From positions 134,505 through 198,504 of the forward strand of contig JAOPHQ010002017.1 of the NCBI GenBank assembly GCA_030340625.1: a DNA stretch of 64,000 nt. Reading direction: 5' to 3'. Below, in pieces: positions 35,487 to 48,200 of this stretch. Every line of letters begins with the position of its first letter. Position 1 is the stretch's first letter. The notes under the pieces are model-generated. The model was not told the origin of the DNA. It did not search any database and saw only the letters and a program-made list of their open reading frames with translations. A program made the position numbers and the translations under genes. This stretch comes from Merluccius polli. Lineage: Eukaryota; Chordata; Actinopteri; Gadiformes; Merlucciidae.

Positions 35487-35548
35487 ATTGCAGAAAAGAA
35501 CAAATGTATCGCCTACTCCCACATTTCATAAACGACGGGCTAGAGTGG

Positions 35549-36206
35549 AGAGAGCAGCGGTGGGGAGGAGGACGGCCGGGGGGCTGAAGTGCAGGTCCTC
35601 TGCCCCATGGCCAGACCTGCTCTCCACCGAGGAGGCGGAGGAGAAGGAGGGCTGCCAGGGGCCGTTGCTGTGGCCCAAGGTGAATATGCTGTCTCTAGCC
35701 TGAACCCAATTTTAATTTGTTATCCAGTTTCAACAAAGTAAAATATTAATTTAAAAAAACTGCCCATTATAACACTCAAAACTAACGCTTTAGAGATATC
35801 ATCTATAGTATGTTGTGTAGTCACTCCATAGGCCTACTTAAAACTCTCAAGGCAGACAAATCAATACTTTTCTAATTGTTTCTAAATTTAAAATTACAAT
35901 AAGTTGAAAGTCGGTCTAATACAAAATAAAGCCTAAAGAGTATTTTTTGTCTATTCTGACAATTTGTTCATCTAAATTCCACAATATTTGATTATATATT
36001 TTTTTAATTAATAATTGTATTAACTGCATAAGCCTTAATAAAGTAAACAATCCCATTGAAATTAAATAAAGAGCTAAAAGCGATTTCATTCTGTTTTGGA
36101 TAGTGGTCAGTAGCCCAAATCATTTTCTTTTGTTTATAATTGTTGAAAGGCATCGTCAAACGTTACTTTCTAATCTAACTTTTCTAAACTAATATTGCAG
36201 AAAACA
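35549..36206 (-). pseudogene. Tandem duplication copy 2, with inverted internal segment
   Basis: A partial copy of the bZIP 5' region. 35623-36206 is in direct orientation to 34735-35486, but 35549-35622 matches the reverse complement of 34662-34734. The CAG before GCTAGAGACAGC is kept, but the start codon that follows is changed to ATA, so the copy cannot start the protein. No bZIP region is present. Copy 2 lacks about 105 bp of copy 1 near the acceptor. Confidence 0.85.
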
Positions 36207-36589
36207 AAACAAAAAAAGTGTATCCTAGATGTGGAATGCAACATCAACATTTCATGCCATTCAAAATTAAGCTTTTTTAAAATGTTATTAAATATATTTG
36301 TCACATATTAAAATTATCATATATTATCTAAAATATTTGTGTTGTATTTTTTGCAATTATTATATGTACATACCTCTTCTGAATAGAGGGTCTTGCGCCT
36401 GCCTTTGAACGGTTACCAGTGTGTGCCATGGGCTGGCTGTAGCCTACTTGTAGCGCTGGTAGCGGAAATGAAAAGCAAGTGTGGTCTCACCCAACCAACA
36501 GGTAATTCACAGATGACTCGGATTAACTGGCCTACTTTCTTGCTTATTTCGTTTTCGCTGCAGTGCACTTAGCGCATTGTGATACCCCA

Positions 36590-36592
<3 letters not shown>

Positions 36593-36663
<71 letters not shown>
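36593..36663. repeat. (AT)n microsatellite
   Basis: A pure AT run of about 70 bp. Confidence 0.95.
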
Positions 36664-36666
<3 letters not shown>

Positions 36667-37171
36667 TTGATAGTTTCTTAAACATGTCTACACATGTATG
36701 AGACACTATCAAACCAGGCAACATAAAAAAAAGGTGGAGGTGATAGAGCCACCAGTAGACAATTTACCAATTTATTGTCTGTTATCTTTCACATTGCTGT
36801 GAAGGATTTATGAATAAGTTGAATCTCTTAATAACGGTGGCCGGAGTATAGGCCCCAAAATACAGCAACCAATAGCCCACGTCGGATGGGTTCATAACAG
36901 GCCTGATAACATGTTGTGTGATTGATGAGGCATGTGGGGTTGCACGGTGGAGCGAAACCTGTTTTCCAAATGTGCAACCATTTTCTCAGTGTGTAGTTAA
37001 ACGCCCCCCCCCCCCCCCCGCATACCACAATAAGGTTACCACTATGTGTGCTTTCCATTCAATGTCTGGGTGAATGAATGAATCCATGGTGTTGGTAAGT
37101 TGACTGCACAGTTTTGAGGGGATGGCATGCATGAGGTCCAACAGCGATATAATAAAACTAAAACCAGCGAC

Positions 37172-37270
37172 CCAAAAGCGTGCGCAGAGACCCTTTTAGA
37201 CGGGCAAGGGGCTCAGACCCCCCCCCCCCCCCCCCCCCCCTTAGGGACTCAGACCCCCCTCCCCCCCCAG
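37172..37270. mobile_element. Fragment of the hAT-like end with long C runs
   Basis: GTGCGCAGAGACCCTTTTAG followed by GGCAAGGGGCTCAGA and two poly-C runs matches the ends at 30337 and 30847. 36664-37171 around it shows nothing else recognisable, apart from a C run at about 37003-37019. Confidence 0.5.
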
Positions 37271-37378
37271 GATGGAGGTGAAGCAGGCTCCTGCTGAAAC
37301 ACACTGCCAACTACTGAAGTGTCATGCCAGTGAACTGGCGCATCTCCAACTTAATGTCGCATAGCCTTTGCGCAACTT

Positions 37379-37495
<117 letters not shown>

Positions 37496-37520
37496 CTGGG
37501 CGACTTCAAGCGCAAATGCA

Positions 37521-37624
37521 ACTCACCGTGGGAGGAGACGTCGGCGAGTGTGTGCGTCCGCGGCGCCCCGGGGTCGCAGCCGCGGCTCCCTGGGGGCAGG
37601 TGAGGTCACCCTGCCGTGACGTCA
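37521..37624 (-). promoter_or_regulatory. GC-rich CRE promoter and candidate noncoding exon 1 of the long bZIP gene
   Basis: A perfect CRE, TGACGTCA, lies at 37617-37624, next to a CpG-rich block (37530-37600). On the minus strand CCTCCCACG is followed by GTGAGT (37526-37521), a good splice donor. Splicing to the acceptor at about 34815 would give a 2.7-kb intron and a short noncoding leader, the usual NFIL3 gene plan. NFIL3-family genes are known cAMP/stimulus-responsive genes, so a CRE is sensible. This is inference. Confidence 0.45.
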
Positions 37625-37958
37625 TTATGTATTGTTAAATGTGCCTCTTGATCTGGATGAGGGCCCTTCACAACAACAACAACAACAAAACAACTGAGAC
37701 TAAGGAGAGAGCACAGGGCGTGCAGCACAAAATCCCGCAGTGCTTCTGCAAATGCTTGCCCTTTCACAATCCTACTTCTAATACATTTGTTTCCGTTTTG
37801 TGTTTTTTTTTTTTTTTTAAACCCCCATGTAAAAAAAAACCAGACACTTATTCACAAAACACATTGACACTTTTAGCTGTAAACGGTTCCCTTTATTACA
37901 CCCGTGAAGCACTGTCAACACTCGCCCATCTTTGCGAACACACACACACATGCACACG

Positions 37959-38005
<47 letters not shown>

Positions 38006-39871
38006 CTGATCCCCGAATCTCTAGATCTAAATGACAGATCTAGATGCCCACTAGCCTGGGAGCATGATCTACCGGCTTTGTATGGACATAAATACACTTC
38101 CTTGTTTTATTGTACTCACTGATATGATTTAATATTACAGTCGTCTCCTCGTTTCCCACATCGAACCCTGTCACTCTGAAAGGTTGTGTTGCGCATTGTG
38201 CTGAGCTGTAACCACTGTACAGGAAGTTGAGTGTTGTGTCAAATGTACCCTGTGTGTCACATCCAATAGGCCCTTTTAGTGGTCAGTGTGTCTGCACGGG
38301 ACCCTGTGCTGTACTCACATTGGTGTAAAAACAGACTTCACCTCCACACATGCACCACACACAGACACGACTCCTCACACTTGTGAGAGAGAGAGAGAGA
38401 GACAGACTGAGTGCTGGAGAGGTGGCCAGAGATCTTGTGAGATGTGTGTGTGCGCACGCACGCACGCACGCACGCACACACACTTCTCGTTCTCGTTCAA
38501 TAGTGTTGTCATGAAGTAAGCAAGTCATTTCAAGTTAATAGTTTATTTAACAATCACACTTTAATTTCCATTGACCAGTCATAGTAGAATCACAAAAATT
38601 ACACACGTAGAAGACACCTTTTAAAAGTTGCTGTTTTTAACATAATTAATCTGTTCAATTTGTTTTAATCTGTAAATACTTATGCAAATAAAACAAATCA
38701 GTACATTTTCTTTAGGAATTGTATGTTTTCTAGTTATTCTTTTTTTAATTTTGATGTTATGTGCCCTATGTTTTGTTATACGCTATGTGTTACCAGGGTG
38801 CTGTCTGTCTCACATTCTGAAGGTGTTACTTATTTTTTTTACTTGTAAGTGGACTTGCTTGCTGTTAGCTCATATTGCCTCTCTCGTACAGAAATACAGT
38901 GAATAATTTCAATGCACTCTGCAACTCTGACCTTTGCCGCATTGGTTAAGTCTGCAATCTAATTGAATGAAGATAATTCCCATAATAATATGAATTCTAA
39001 AAGAGTGAAAGAGTAGATGCATCCTCCAGACAGGAAAGCAGTCAAAAATCTGTGAGAAAAAAATATGTAAGACTGCATAGTATAAACAGTGGTGAGGGTT
39101 TGGCAACTGAACGGTTAGACTGTCACAGTTGAAGCTGTGGTGGAAAACCCTTTGTTCTTAAAATTGGTAGCGACCACTGTAGAAACAGCATGAAAACATT
39201 TCTGCCTAACCACCCTCCTGCCTCCAAACACGTCTGTAAAAATAGAAAGCAAAAGATTGTCAAAGATATGGAGACCCGCACACGCATGCACACATCCACA
39301 CAATCTCTCTGATACACAGACGCACGCACGCACACACGCGCGCACGCACAGGCTCACTCACATTGGGAAATAAAACAGACAAGGCAACATGAAACCACGT
39401 CAGTGAGAATGTAACCGACGCAGACAGCGGATATTATTTCACAGAATTTCCTTCATGAAAACCTTTAACCTTTAAAGGTTTTTTGGTCCTGATCTGATGT
39501 GGTCTTGCATTGGATGATTACATCCAGCAGATGGCATTAGAGGCATAAGGAACAGACAGAGGTCTGAAGTAATGCCTTCATTCAAATGCATCAACACTCT
39601 TATTGACAACAGAATGTATGGTTTTGCACTGCACTATTACATATTATATTAAGTATATTAATACTATTATCCGATTTGTCCTCATAGCACAGCTCGCTCC
39701 TGAAGGTCCCGGAGAACAGAAACAGTGTTTTTCCTGTCATGTCTGTTTGTTCCAGTGCTAATGTCCCCCAGAGGTAACCTCACTCTCCTCTTAGGAAAGG
39801 TAAGGTGTGTTGGGGGCGTGGCCTCGCGGAGCAGGCGAATGAAAGGCAGGGTCGGAGGACAGCCTCTCGCC

Positions 39872-39905
<34 letters not shown>

Positions 39906-40289
39906 GAGTGATGTAAAGGGCTTAATGCATGCATTGTGGTCAGTGTTATGCAGCTCGTGTCTAAGGTGTGTTACCAGGTGGCAACGGGTGCACAGGTGCA
40001 GTACGCCGGGGCAACTTGCAGGATCTCCCTGCAGGTAAGTGGAAATGTTTAAATGATAATGCTAAGTTAGAATAGCCCGTAGTCCCAGTGGGAAGTGATT
40101 GCTAATGATTGCCGTGGACTGTGTACCACATAGATAGCCGTGGTTCACATGGAAACCCAACAGAATGAGTACCATACCCGGGGCCAACACAAGCGCGCAC
40201 ACACACACACACACACACACATTCACGTCTGTTTTTGTCCTTAGGTTCGGGTCATCGGGTTCTCTGTGATCTGAGTTATCCTGGACGCC
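37625..40289. other. Intergenic; candidate 5' exon region of atp8b3
   Basis: (CA)n at 37965-38004, (GCAC)n near 38454-38475 and 39321-39350, and (GT)n at 39874-39901. CTCCCTGCAG followed by GTAAGT at 40035 is a strong plus-strand donor and could end a noncoding first exon. TTTTTGTCCTTAG at 40232-40244 could be the acceptor of the start-codon exon. No coding exon is seen. Confidence 0.4.
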
Positions 40290-43200
40290 ATGGCTAGTGG
40301 AGACAATACAAATGCAGACCACGGTATGTAGCTTTTCACCAGACATCCCTTCTCTCACTTGGGCACTTGAGCCAGAGTAAAACTTTCTGGTTGGTTAACT
40401 AAAAGAAGCTGAAACCAAACAGTTTGTTAAGTTAATATTAAATAACCAAGCATTATTATTACTATTATGGGAGTTCCCTCAGCAGATGCTAGTCGAGTCA
40501 CTTTTGCCTTCTTGAAATGCAATGAAATGAAACAGGGAAGCACACAAGTCCCCTGGGCTAATATTTAACAACGCTTACGCTGCGATCACACCAACTAGTT
40601 AATTAATATAGGCGTTCTGGCAATGCATCTGTAGGCCTATATTAATTAACTACCCCACTATTTAACATACACATGTCTGCATTATTATACTTGATGTGTA
40701 ATAATGCAGACATGTGTATGTTAAATAGTGTGGTCATATAGTTATTTATGCGGAAGGATGCTTTTTCAATGCACAAGTAGGAAAAATCCAATGCATGATG
40801 TGGATGGTATTACAGTACCACCTATTGGATGTTTACTGGCAGTACACTTTATGTGGTCAGAAGTCACCCAGCATGCTTTGTGTTGCTCGCTCCGTTGTGG
40901 TTGCATTCTGACTAGTAGCCTCAAATCAACCAACATGATGAATCTGTCCCGTCTTTATAACGCCACAAACCCAAACGTGGTGTCAGAAGTGGACCTTTAA
41001 TTCAGTGATTTAGTGTCTACGTGTAAAGTTAGCTGTCAAGTGAGTTTTGCAAGTTTTTCGTTTGCTAATGCTAGCTAAACTGCAGCAGCAGGAGCGAATA
41101 GCCATGTCCGCGAGCAAACCCCCCCGCCAGCGCCGATGAAGCTCAGTGCCAATCTGAATGCGAATTGGGAAAAGTTCTGGGCGGGATATGAAAATTATAC
41201 CCTGGCAACAGGGCTGTAGACAAGCCCAGGGGAGTCCAGGCGGTGACTCTGAGGAGTGTTATGGTAGTGGAGTGTCGACATGTCTACAAACACAACTTGA
41301 ATCTGATAGATGAGGAGCAAGCGAACATGCCCTCATACTGAACTCATAGGAATGACGCTTTAAACCGGCTAAAAATGTGATATATGAGCGCTACTTCTAG
41401 TGATTGGCAGTTGAGATCCATGGAGCATGAGAGAGCTCACTTGGACAATGTCTATGTCTTAAGGAAGCAAACATTCAAAAGATCAGCCAGTACCACAGAG
41501 GAAATGAGTGGTCACTCCAGATCACAAAAGGGTCTCTCGACATGCAAGTACTGTGGCACACCACATGGATCCGGGGAGGACCACTGCCCACTGCAATGCT
41601 TGTGCCACAGCCAATCATTTTGCAGGGGTTTGTTACCAAAACAAGAAAAGAGATGGGAAATCTCCATGCAGTGGAGGGACCGAACACTGATGAAGACAAC
41701 ACAGTCTTGGAAACAAACTACAGAGACGCCAGCTTGACTCAGGAACAATGTGCAATGTCTTGAGTCTCTAAATCCTAGTGGCACTACAATGAAACTGTAC
41801 TAAGACCAAGGGCTGCCACCATTAGGGGTCTTTACTACAAAGTGTGTTGTACGGGGCAGCAAATACAAACTGGATTTTGAGGTTGTAAATATATGGCAAT
41901 TGCCACTGCTCTCTGGGTCCACATCAGAGAAGATAAGAGCTCATACACTTCACCATCCCGGAGGAGCTCAGAGTATAAGGGCTCAACACGGGGGACGAAA
42001 GGCTCAGCATGCCTCTCGCCAGAAGTGCATGCACCAGAAGCATGATATGCTCTGAAGTAGTCACTATTCACTATGAAGGCTGTGAAGGCCCAGCTGGACA
42101 GATACAAAGCAGAGGGTCACATGTTGCAGTCAGTGAGCCGGATTGGATCAGCAATATGGTCATAGACAAAAGACCAGAAAAGCTGTGCATATTTTTACTG
42201 CCGCACCATCCCAACCTGGCGCTCAGGCGTTCACATTACATCATGTCCAGGCTGGAGGATGCCAAAATTTTCACACTGGTTGACGCAAGAGATGCTTTTC
42301 TTTAATGCAAGCTGAATGAGGCTAGCTGCCTCATGACCGTTTTTTGGACCCCCAGGGGCCGAAAGAGGTGGTTGAAACTGTCATTTGGCATGTCACTAGC
42401 TCCAGAGATCTACCAGCAGACACAGCATGAGCTTCAAGTGTCTAAGGTGCGTTTCCATGTGAGTCTAGATCTTTTCCAACACAGTGGGAAAGTCACCGCA
42501 GAGACGAAAATAAAACATTGTGAGGCTCAATGTGCTCGGTACGGTCAACCTGACCGGGTCATCTCAGATGAAGGACCCCAGTTTTCCTGTGCTCAGTTCA
42601 ATGGGGGGAACACCCCAACACCCCAGCAGTCCTGCCCAATGGTGTCTGAAGTCGACCTGCCGGTGGCTCACTTCTTGAGCCAGAGGTCATTACGGAGGTA
42701 ATGGACAAATTGCAGCACAGAAAACAAGTCTCTAAACTCATCTACGATAGGACTCCCATGGATTTAGCTGAGCTTGCTGTGGCAGAAGCAGTTCGGATGA
42801 AGCCGCTACCAGGCAACAGAACAGCGACGTGTGTGACGGCGGAGGGCTGGGCTGACGCGTCGAGTCAAACCAAGCCAGCACATGTGTATGGAAAAACGCC
42901 ATATGTGTGGCAGAGCCAAAAAAACCCCCTATGGTTGGTCCTCTAATGACAGTGTTTGGACTGTTTGGGGGTTGTTAAACAAAAGAAAAGCTTTTTAGAT
43001 CCAGGTGATTTTTACATTGATTATTATAACCATGTCCTTAGTTAAGTCACAACGTGTTATTACTAGAAGAGCTTTGTTTACTTACAGTCCATGTAAAGCA
43101 AAAGTAAATATGTGTTTTGAGTATGTCACACCATAGAAAAATGTGTTATTAACCACCCGGTCAAATTTGAAGGATTAAAAAAGTCGCCAAGTATATAAAA

Positions 43201-44626
43201 TGAGGTTTCAAAATAACAAAGTCAAAGTAACGAATCCTATTAAATGTCATATGTATGTACAGAATGACCATGTTATACTGCACATTTCATAAGTAAAAAT
43301 GTTGACTTCGGTTTGATCGCAGCGTTACAGACTCTAACCATAACATAAAATGTGTTACGACGAATCACATTAATCAACCTACGTACAGAATGACCATGTT
43401 GCACTGCACATTTCATTCAAGTAAACATTTGTAACATTGTAATGACAATTGTTTCTGCCCCATGTCTGACAGAGCTGACGTGGGAGGTGAGGGCGAACAG
43501 CCGCCAGCACTACAGACGCTGCCGGAAGAGGTCCTTTCTGTGCTTCCGCTGGGGCCGGTGTGCGGTAAGACGCTCTACCGCACATGGTAACCTGACACGC
43601 TGGTTGGCATGCTCAGGGGCCCAGGGGCTGCTTAATTGGTGACATCGCCCATCTCCCCTGTGCAACCCCTCTCTCTCCCGCCCTCTGTGTATCTGTATCT
43701 TTCTCGCTCTCTGTGTGTCTGTATCTCTTTGAATCTGTATCTCTCTCTCTGTGTTTCTATCTCCCTTTCTCTCTCCCTCTCTGTATCTTTCCCTCTTTAT
43801 CTCTTTCCATCTCTGTATCTCTCTCTCTCTGTATCTCTTTCTATCTCTCTCATCTCTTTATCTGTCCATCCTTCTATCCCTTATCTATGTCTATCCCTCT
43901 TTCTCACGGCTTACCCGTCGACACTATTTTTTCCCCCTCTTTCCTGAAACCCTGACCACTGACGGGTTGCCAGGACAACGCTGTGCGCAGCTATAAGTAC
44001 TCCCCCCTGACGTTCTTGCCCCTGACGCTGTTTGAGCAGTTCCACCGCGTCGCCAACATCTACTTCCTCCTCATGGTGGTGATGCAGGTGAGACCATGGG
44101 GACCTTTTAGCTTTTTCCTTCTGCAATTGTGTGCTGTTGTATGTTCACATCGTTGTATTGTCGGTCAGAGTTTCAAAACAGAACTTCAATATCAAGGGTC
44201 ATGGCACATTAGGTTCGACTCACTAAAAACCACTTCTCATTTGTACACAAATCATGCTAGTATTTAAATGACCTCTGCCTTTGGGCATTAGACATAAATG
44301 ATAACCTAAAACGGTTTGGACTGATCAATTATTTTGTATTATTCAATTCTTCTTCCAGGTTACCAATCACACTGCCTTTCACTTCCATGATATTATTATT
44401 GTTGTGTTGATGATTCTGCCTCTCTGTCGAAGTTTCTATGTGTTTGCGTTATGTGTGTGTGTGTGTGTGTGTGTGTGTTGTCTTTGCATTCGCCGTGTTA
44501 CTAGTGTGTTTACACACATGTTTACAGTCTGTTCCTGCCATCTCCTCCCTCCGCTGGTACACCACCGCCATCCCGCTCATCCTTGTACTAATGGTCAGAG
44601 GGCTGAAAGACTTGGCCTCTGACCTG
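40290..44626 (+). CDS. atp8b3: atp8b3 exons 1-4: N terminus, TM1-TM2
   Basis: Exons 40290-40323, 43473-43564, 43974-44087 and 44528-44626. Exon 1 is only 11 codons (MASGDNTNADH) plus one base, joined by phase to GAG-CTG in exon 2 (ELTWEV). It is the least certain exon, as only phase and a GTATGT donor support it. Exon 2 has the ATP8B-type TWEVRANSR start. Exon 3 carries YKYSPLTFLPLTLFEQF and the start of TM1. Exon 4 carries TM2 (WYTTAIPLILVLMV). Intron 1 (3.1 kb) holds a dead Ty3/gypsy element. A (GT)n tract starts 18 bases after the exon 4 donor. Confidence 0.85.
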
Positions 44627-44641
44627 GTGAGACCCTCACTT

Positions 44642-44696
<55 letters not shown>

Positions 44697-44948
44697 ACAC
44701 TTGTGTGTGCGCACGCTTGTGTTTGCGTGTTTGTGTGTGTCTGTGTATTTATGTATATCCAGAGACACGCACATATGTCTGGACATACATACGCGCTCTA
44801 CGTGTACTCACACACTCTTCTTCCTCGTTCCCTGCACTCTGCTCCTCCATTGTCCTCATTGACTCCTTGTCCTCTCCTCATTGATGAACCAGTCATCCCA
44901 GTAGCATTAATTTTCTCTCCCATCATTAAAGCTTCTCCTTTTAAATGT

Positions 44949-44989
<41 letters not shown>

Positions 44990-45248
44990 TGTTTTGCATG
45001 GAGAATTCTCTGGTTAAGTGCACCACTGAGTTATGGTCGTTAACAGCTCTGGGTGAAACGCTTGCTTGACCCCTCTCTATTGACTAATCATTTAGTGGGG
45101 GGGCGTAAATCTCCCGGCTGGTGTCACTGTAGAGCCCCGTAATGGCATTTTCCCCTCCTCTCCTTTCTCCCGCTCAACCTTTCATCACGGCCATCCTCAC
45201 CCCCACTTGCACTCGCTTTCCGTCTATCGCTCTTTGTCCCGGTGTGTG

Positions 45249-45284
<36 letters not shown>

Positions 45285-48200
45285 GCTTTCTCTCTCTCTC
45301 ATATATATATATATGCTGGTCCTTGTTTATCAATCCACATCTCCACCCCCCACCACCACCCTAGGCACGGAGGAAGAGTGACTCACAGATTAACTCACAA
45401 TCCTGCGACGTGCTCGACTCTCAGAGGTGAGTGGAAAGAGACTATTCTACCAGGACCCCCCCCCCAGAGCTACCGCTGTGAAACACGTCCTTAATGAAGC
45501 TCTAATGAAGTGTGAATGAGTGAATCCCCAGACAGTCCCCTCAGATAAGAGCTAGAAATCGCTGTGTCATTCCTTGTGTGGAAAATGTCAGCACTGTGTC
45601 ACTGATGCTTTGATGTTGTAATGGCAGAGGTGGGGGGGGCTGTTGGGGCACTTTGAAGGCGTTGGGAGGACGCCGGTCACTCTGTTACACGTTTTGGTGT
45701 AGATTTGCCTTCTGTATCGCGTTTTTACAGCCAGCAGTGGAAACGATCCATATTTGGCACGTGGGCGGGCCAAAACTATTTTAAAATGTATTAATATTAA
45801 ATCCGTAATAACTTTTTAATTAAATATAATTGCCAACCAGCACCTTGGAAAATACATAATGAAGATGAACGAGCCTCCGAGATCCTAAGCAATCGAATAA
45901 AAAACAATTTGGCCTTGTATTATGAGAATGAAATCACATTTCTTCCTGTTGACTGCGTCCAGCTAACACAAACCACCTGAAGACCGTTAGAGGAACTACA
46001 TGCTAGGCTCTCCCGCATGAGCTTCACAAACAGACGGTCATGGCTGACTGCAAACAGACGGTCATGGCTGACTGCGGTCACACCTCTACAGTCATGGCTA
46101 TATTGGCATCATCATACCCAATATGCATACATTGCTAAATCGACAGATTTTAAAGAAAGAAATCTGATCAAATTGTTATCTATCTGATCAAATTGTTATC
46201 AGCAAACTCCACTATGTAATTGTACAACATGTCCCCAAGTAGGTACCTCTGTGATGATTTTCCAATTTTGTCACTGCAGCATTTTTTTTATAATTAGATG
46301 CTAAAGTCATACCCAATGAGTAAACGTGTAGATGGCGAGACTGCAGTTCGTGGCTGCCATTTTATTGGGAGTGGAATGTACCATGGAGGACAAATACAGT
46401 GTATGTTTAATAGACTATGTCGATGTATATTCTCTAAAGCATATATTTGTTATTTTCTCTGTCATGTCAGATTCTGCACAGTGATGTGGAAAGACCTGTG
46501 CGTCGGAGATGTGGTGCGGGTCCACAAAAACCAAATTATCCCTGTGAGCATACTTCTTAAACCACAAAAGCTGTATAGCTGGGTCATTTCTACGCAAACA
46601 CACCTGGCGTAACTGGAAAAACAGACCACTTCAATTCAAATCCTGTGGAAAGGGATTTAAGTTGCATTATTCACAGGAATTACTATTTGGTGCCATTTTG
46701 AATGGCCTTTTGCAATAATGGATTAAATAACTTAATTGACTAATTTATCGTTGTAATTACAATTTCTCTCTTCCTCTCTCCCATATTTTCCCCTCGCTGC
46801 TAGGCGGACCTTCTGCTTCTCTGCAGCTCCGAGCATTACAGCTTGTGCTATGTGGAGACAGCAGACATTGATGGGTACCACATAGCTTCACGTCGTAGCC
46901 ACATAGCATCATTTTCATATCCTATATTGTTTTTTATTGTGAATGAAATGCACAGAAACCAAAACAATGATAATCCAAGTAGAATTCAGCATTTTTAATT
47001 ATTTTGTTTTTATTGTAAATGAACCATCTATTAAATTAATAAATTATCAGTGAAGGGATTTGTGTATGCGTCACATCGTGACACTGAGATTTGAGTGTGT
47101 GTTGTCCACAGGGAGACCAACCTGAAGTACAGACAAGCCCTGTCTATTACACACAATGAACTAACTAGTGAACCCTCTGAAAAAGGCCTTGCTGACTTTG
47201 ATGGTATATAATGTTTATTGTCTTGCACAGTCCATCTTTTTATTCAAATCTGATTGTTTTGATCCCATTTATTTGAATGTACTTCAAATTCAAAACACTA
47301 GTCAACACATGCATGCAGTGAGTCCTATGCTGAATATATATAATAAGATATGTTTTATGCTGTTCAATTAAGACAATATATGAATATGAAAAAGATATAA
47401 AGGTATCTGACAGATTCAGTCTTCCTTTAAACCCTGGGCAACCCATCATTGGTTTGAACCTACTGAGGTGAATTGAGTGGAGACCACACTTATTACTGCT
47501 TAGAAGACCATGTGGGTTACACCATCACGTTCACTGATGTGTTGCCATGGATCTTTCCGTTGAAAACGATGTGTTCACCATGACAACCCCTTGGACCCCT
47601 GACCCCTGACCCTACCAAACAGGCGTGGCGTTTTGCGAGGAGCCAAACCACCGTCTGTACACCTTCAGAGGGTACCTGCGATGGCGCGGAGAAGACCACG
47701 TGTTGAACAACGAGCACATCCTTCTCCGAGGGACGGTGCTGCGCAACACGGAGTTCGCCTATGGCCTGGCGGTATACGCAGGTACAGCACGGGGTTTACA
47801 TACAGGCCCTGATCTGGGATCCAGCAGTCCTACTATGGTTAAAGCTAGCAGAACCTCTGGGGGGAGGCGGCACAGAGCCTGAGCCGGAAACCAGAAAATG
47901 CGAGGGGCGGAGTTACGCCTTGTTCCCTGTTTCATTTACGGAAGTATTATGCAGAAGAAAACGTATTTGATGGAGTGTATTTCTACAGTGGCCAGTCTAC
48001 ACGGTGTTGATTTGAAACCTTTACAGACACTTTTTTTTGCTGGTCGAGTTTGTGTTGCCCAAATTACGTGCTTACAGATCCTGTGACGAATGTATAACCG
48101 CACATATATATCGACAGACTGTAATATCCTCACATAGCCACAAGGGGACAGGAATAAATACATGAGCTGTAATATCTACACATAACCAATAGAGAATAGA

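Noticed and set aside
40656..40730. microRNA precursor
   Set aside because: A 5-base loop with an almost perfect 35-bp stem is not a typical pre-miRNA shape, and no known seed was recognised.
41384..42950. Intact retroelement or host gene
   Set aside because: gag, reverse-transcriptase and integrase pieces lie in different frames with stops and large deletions.
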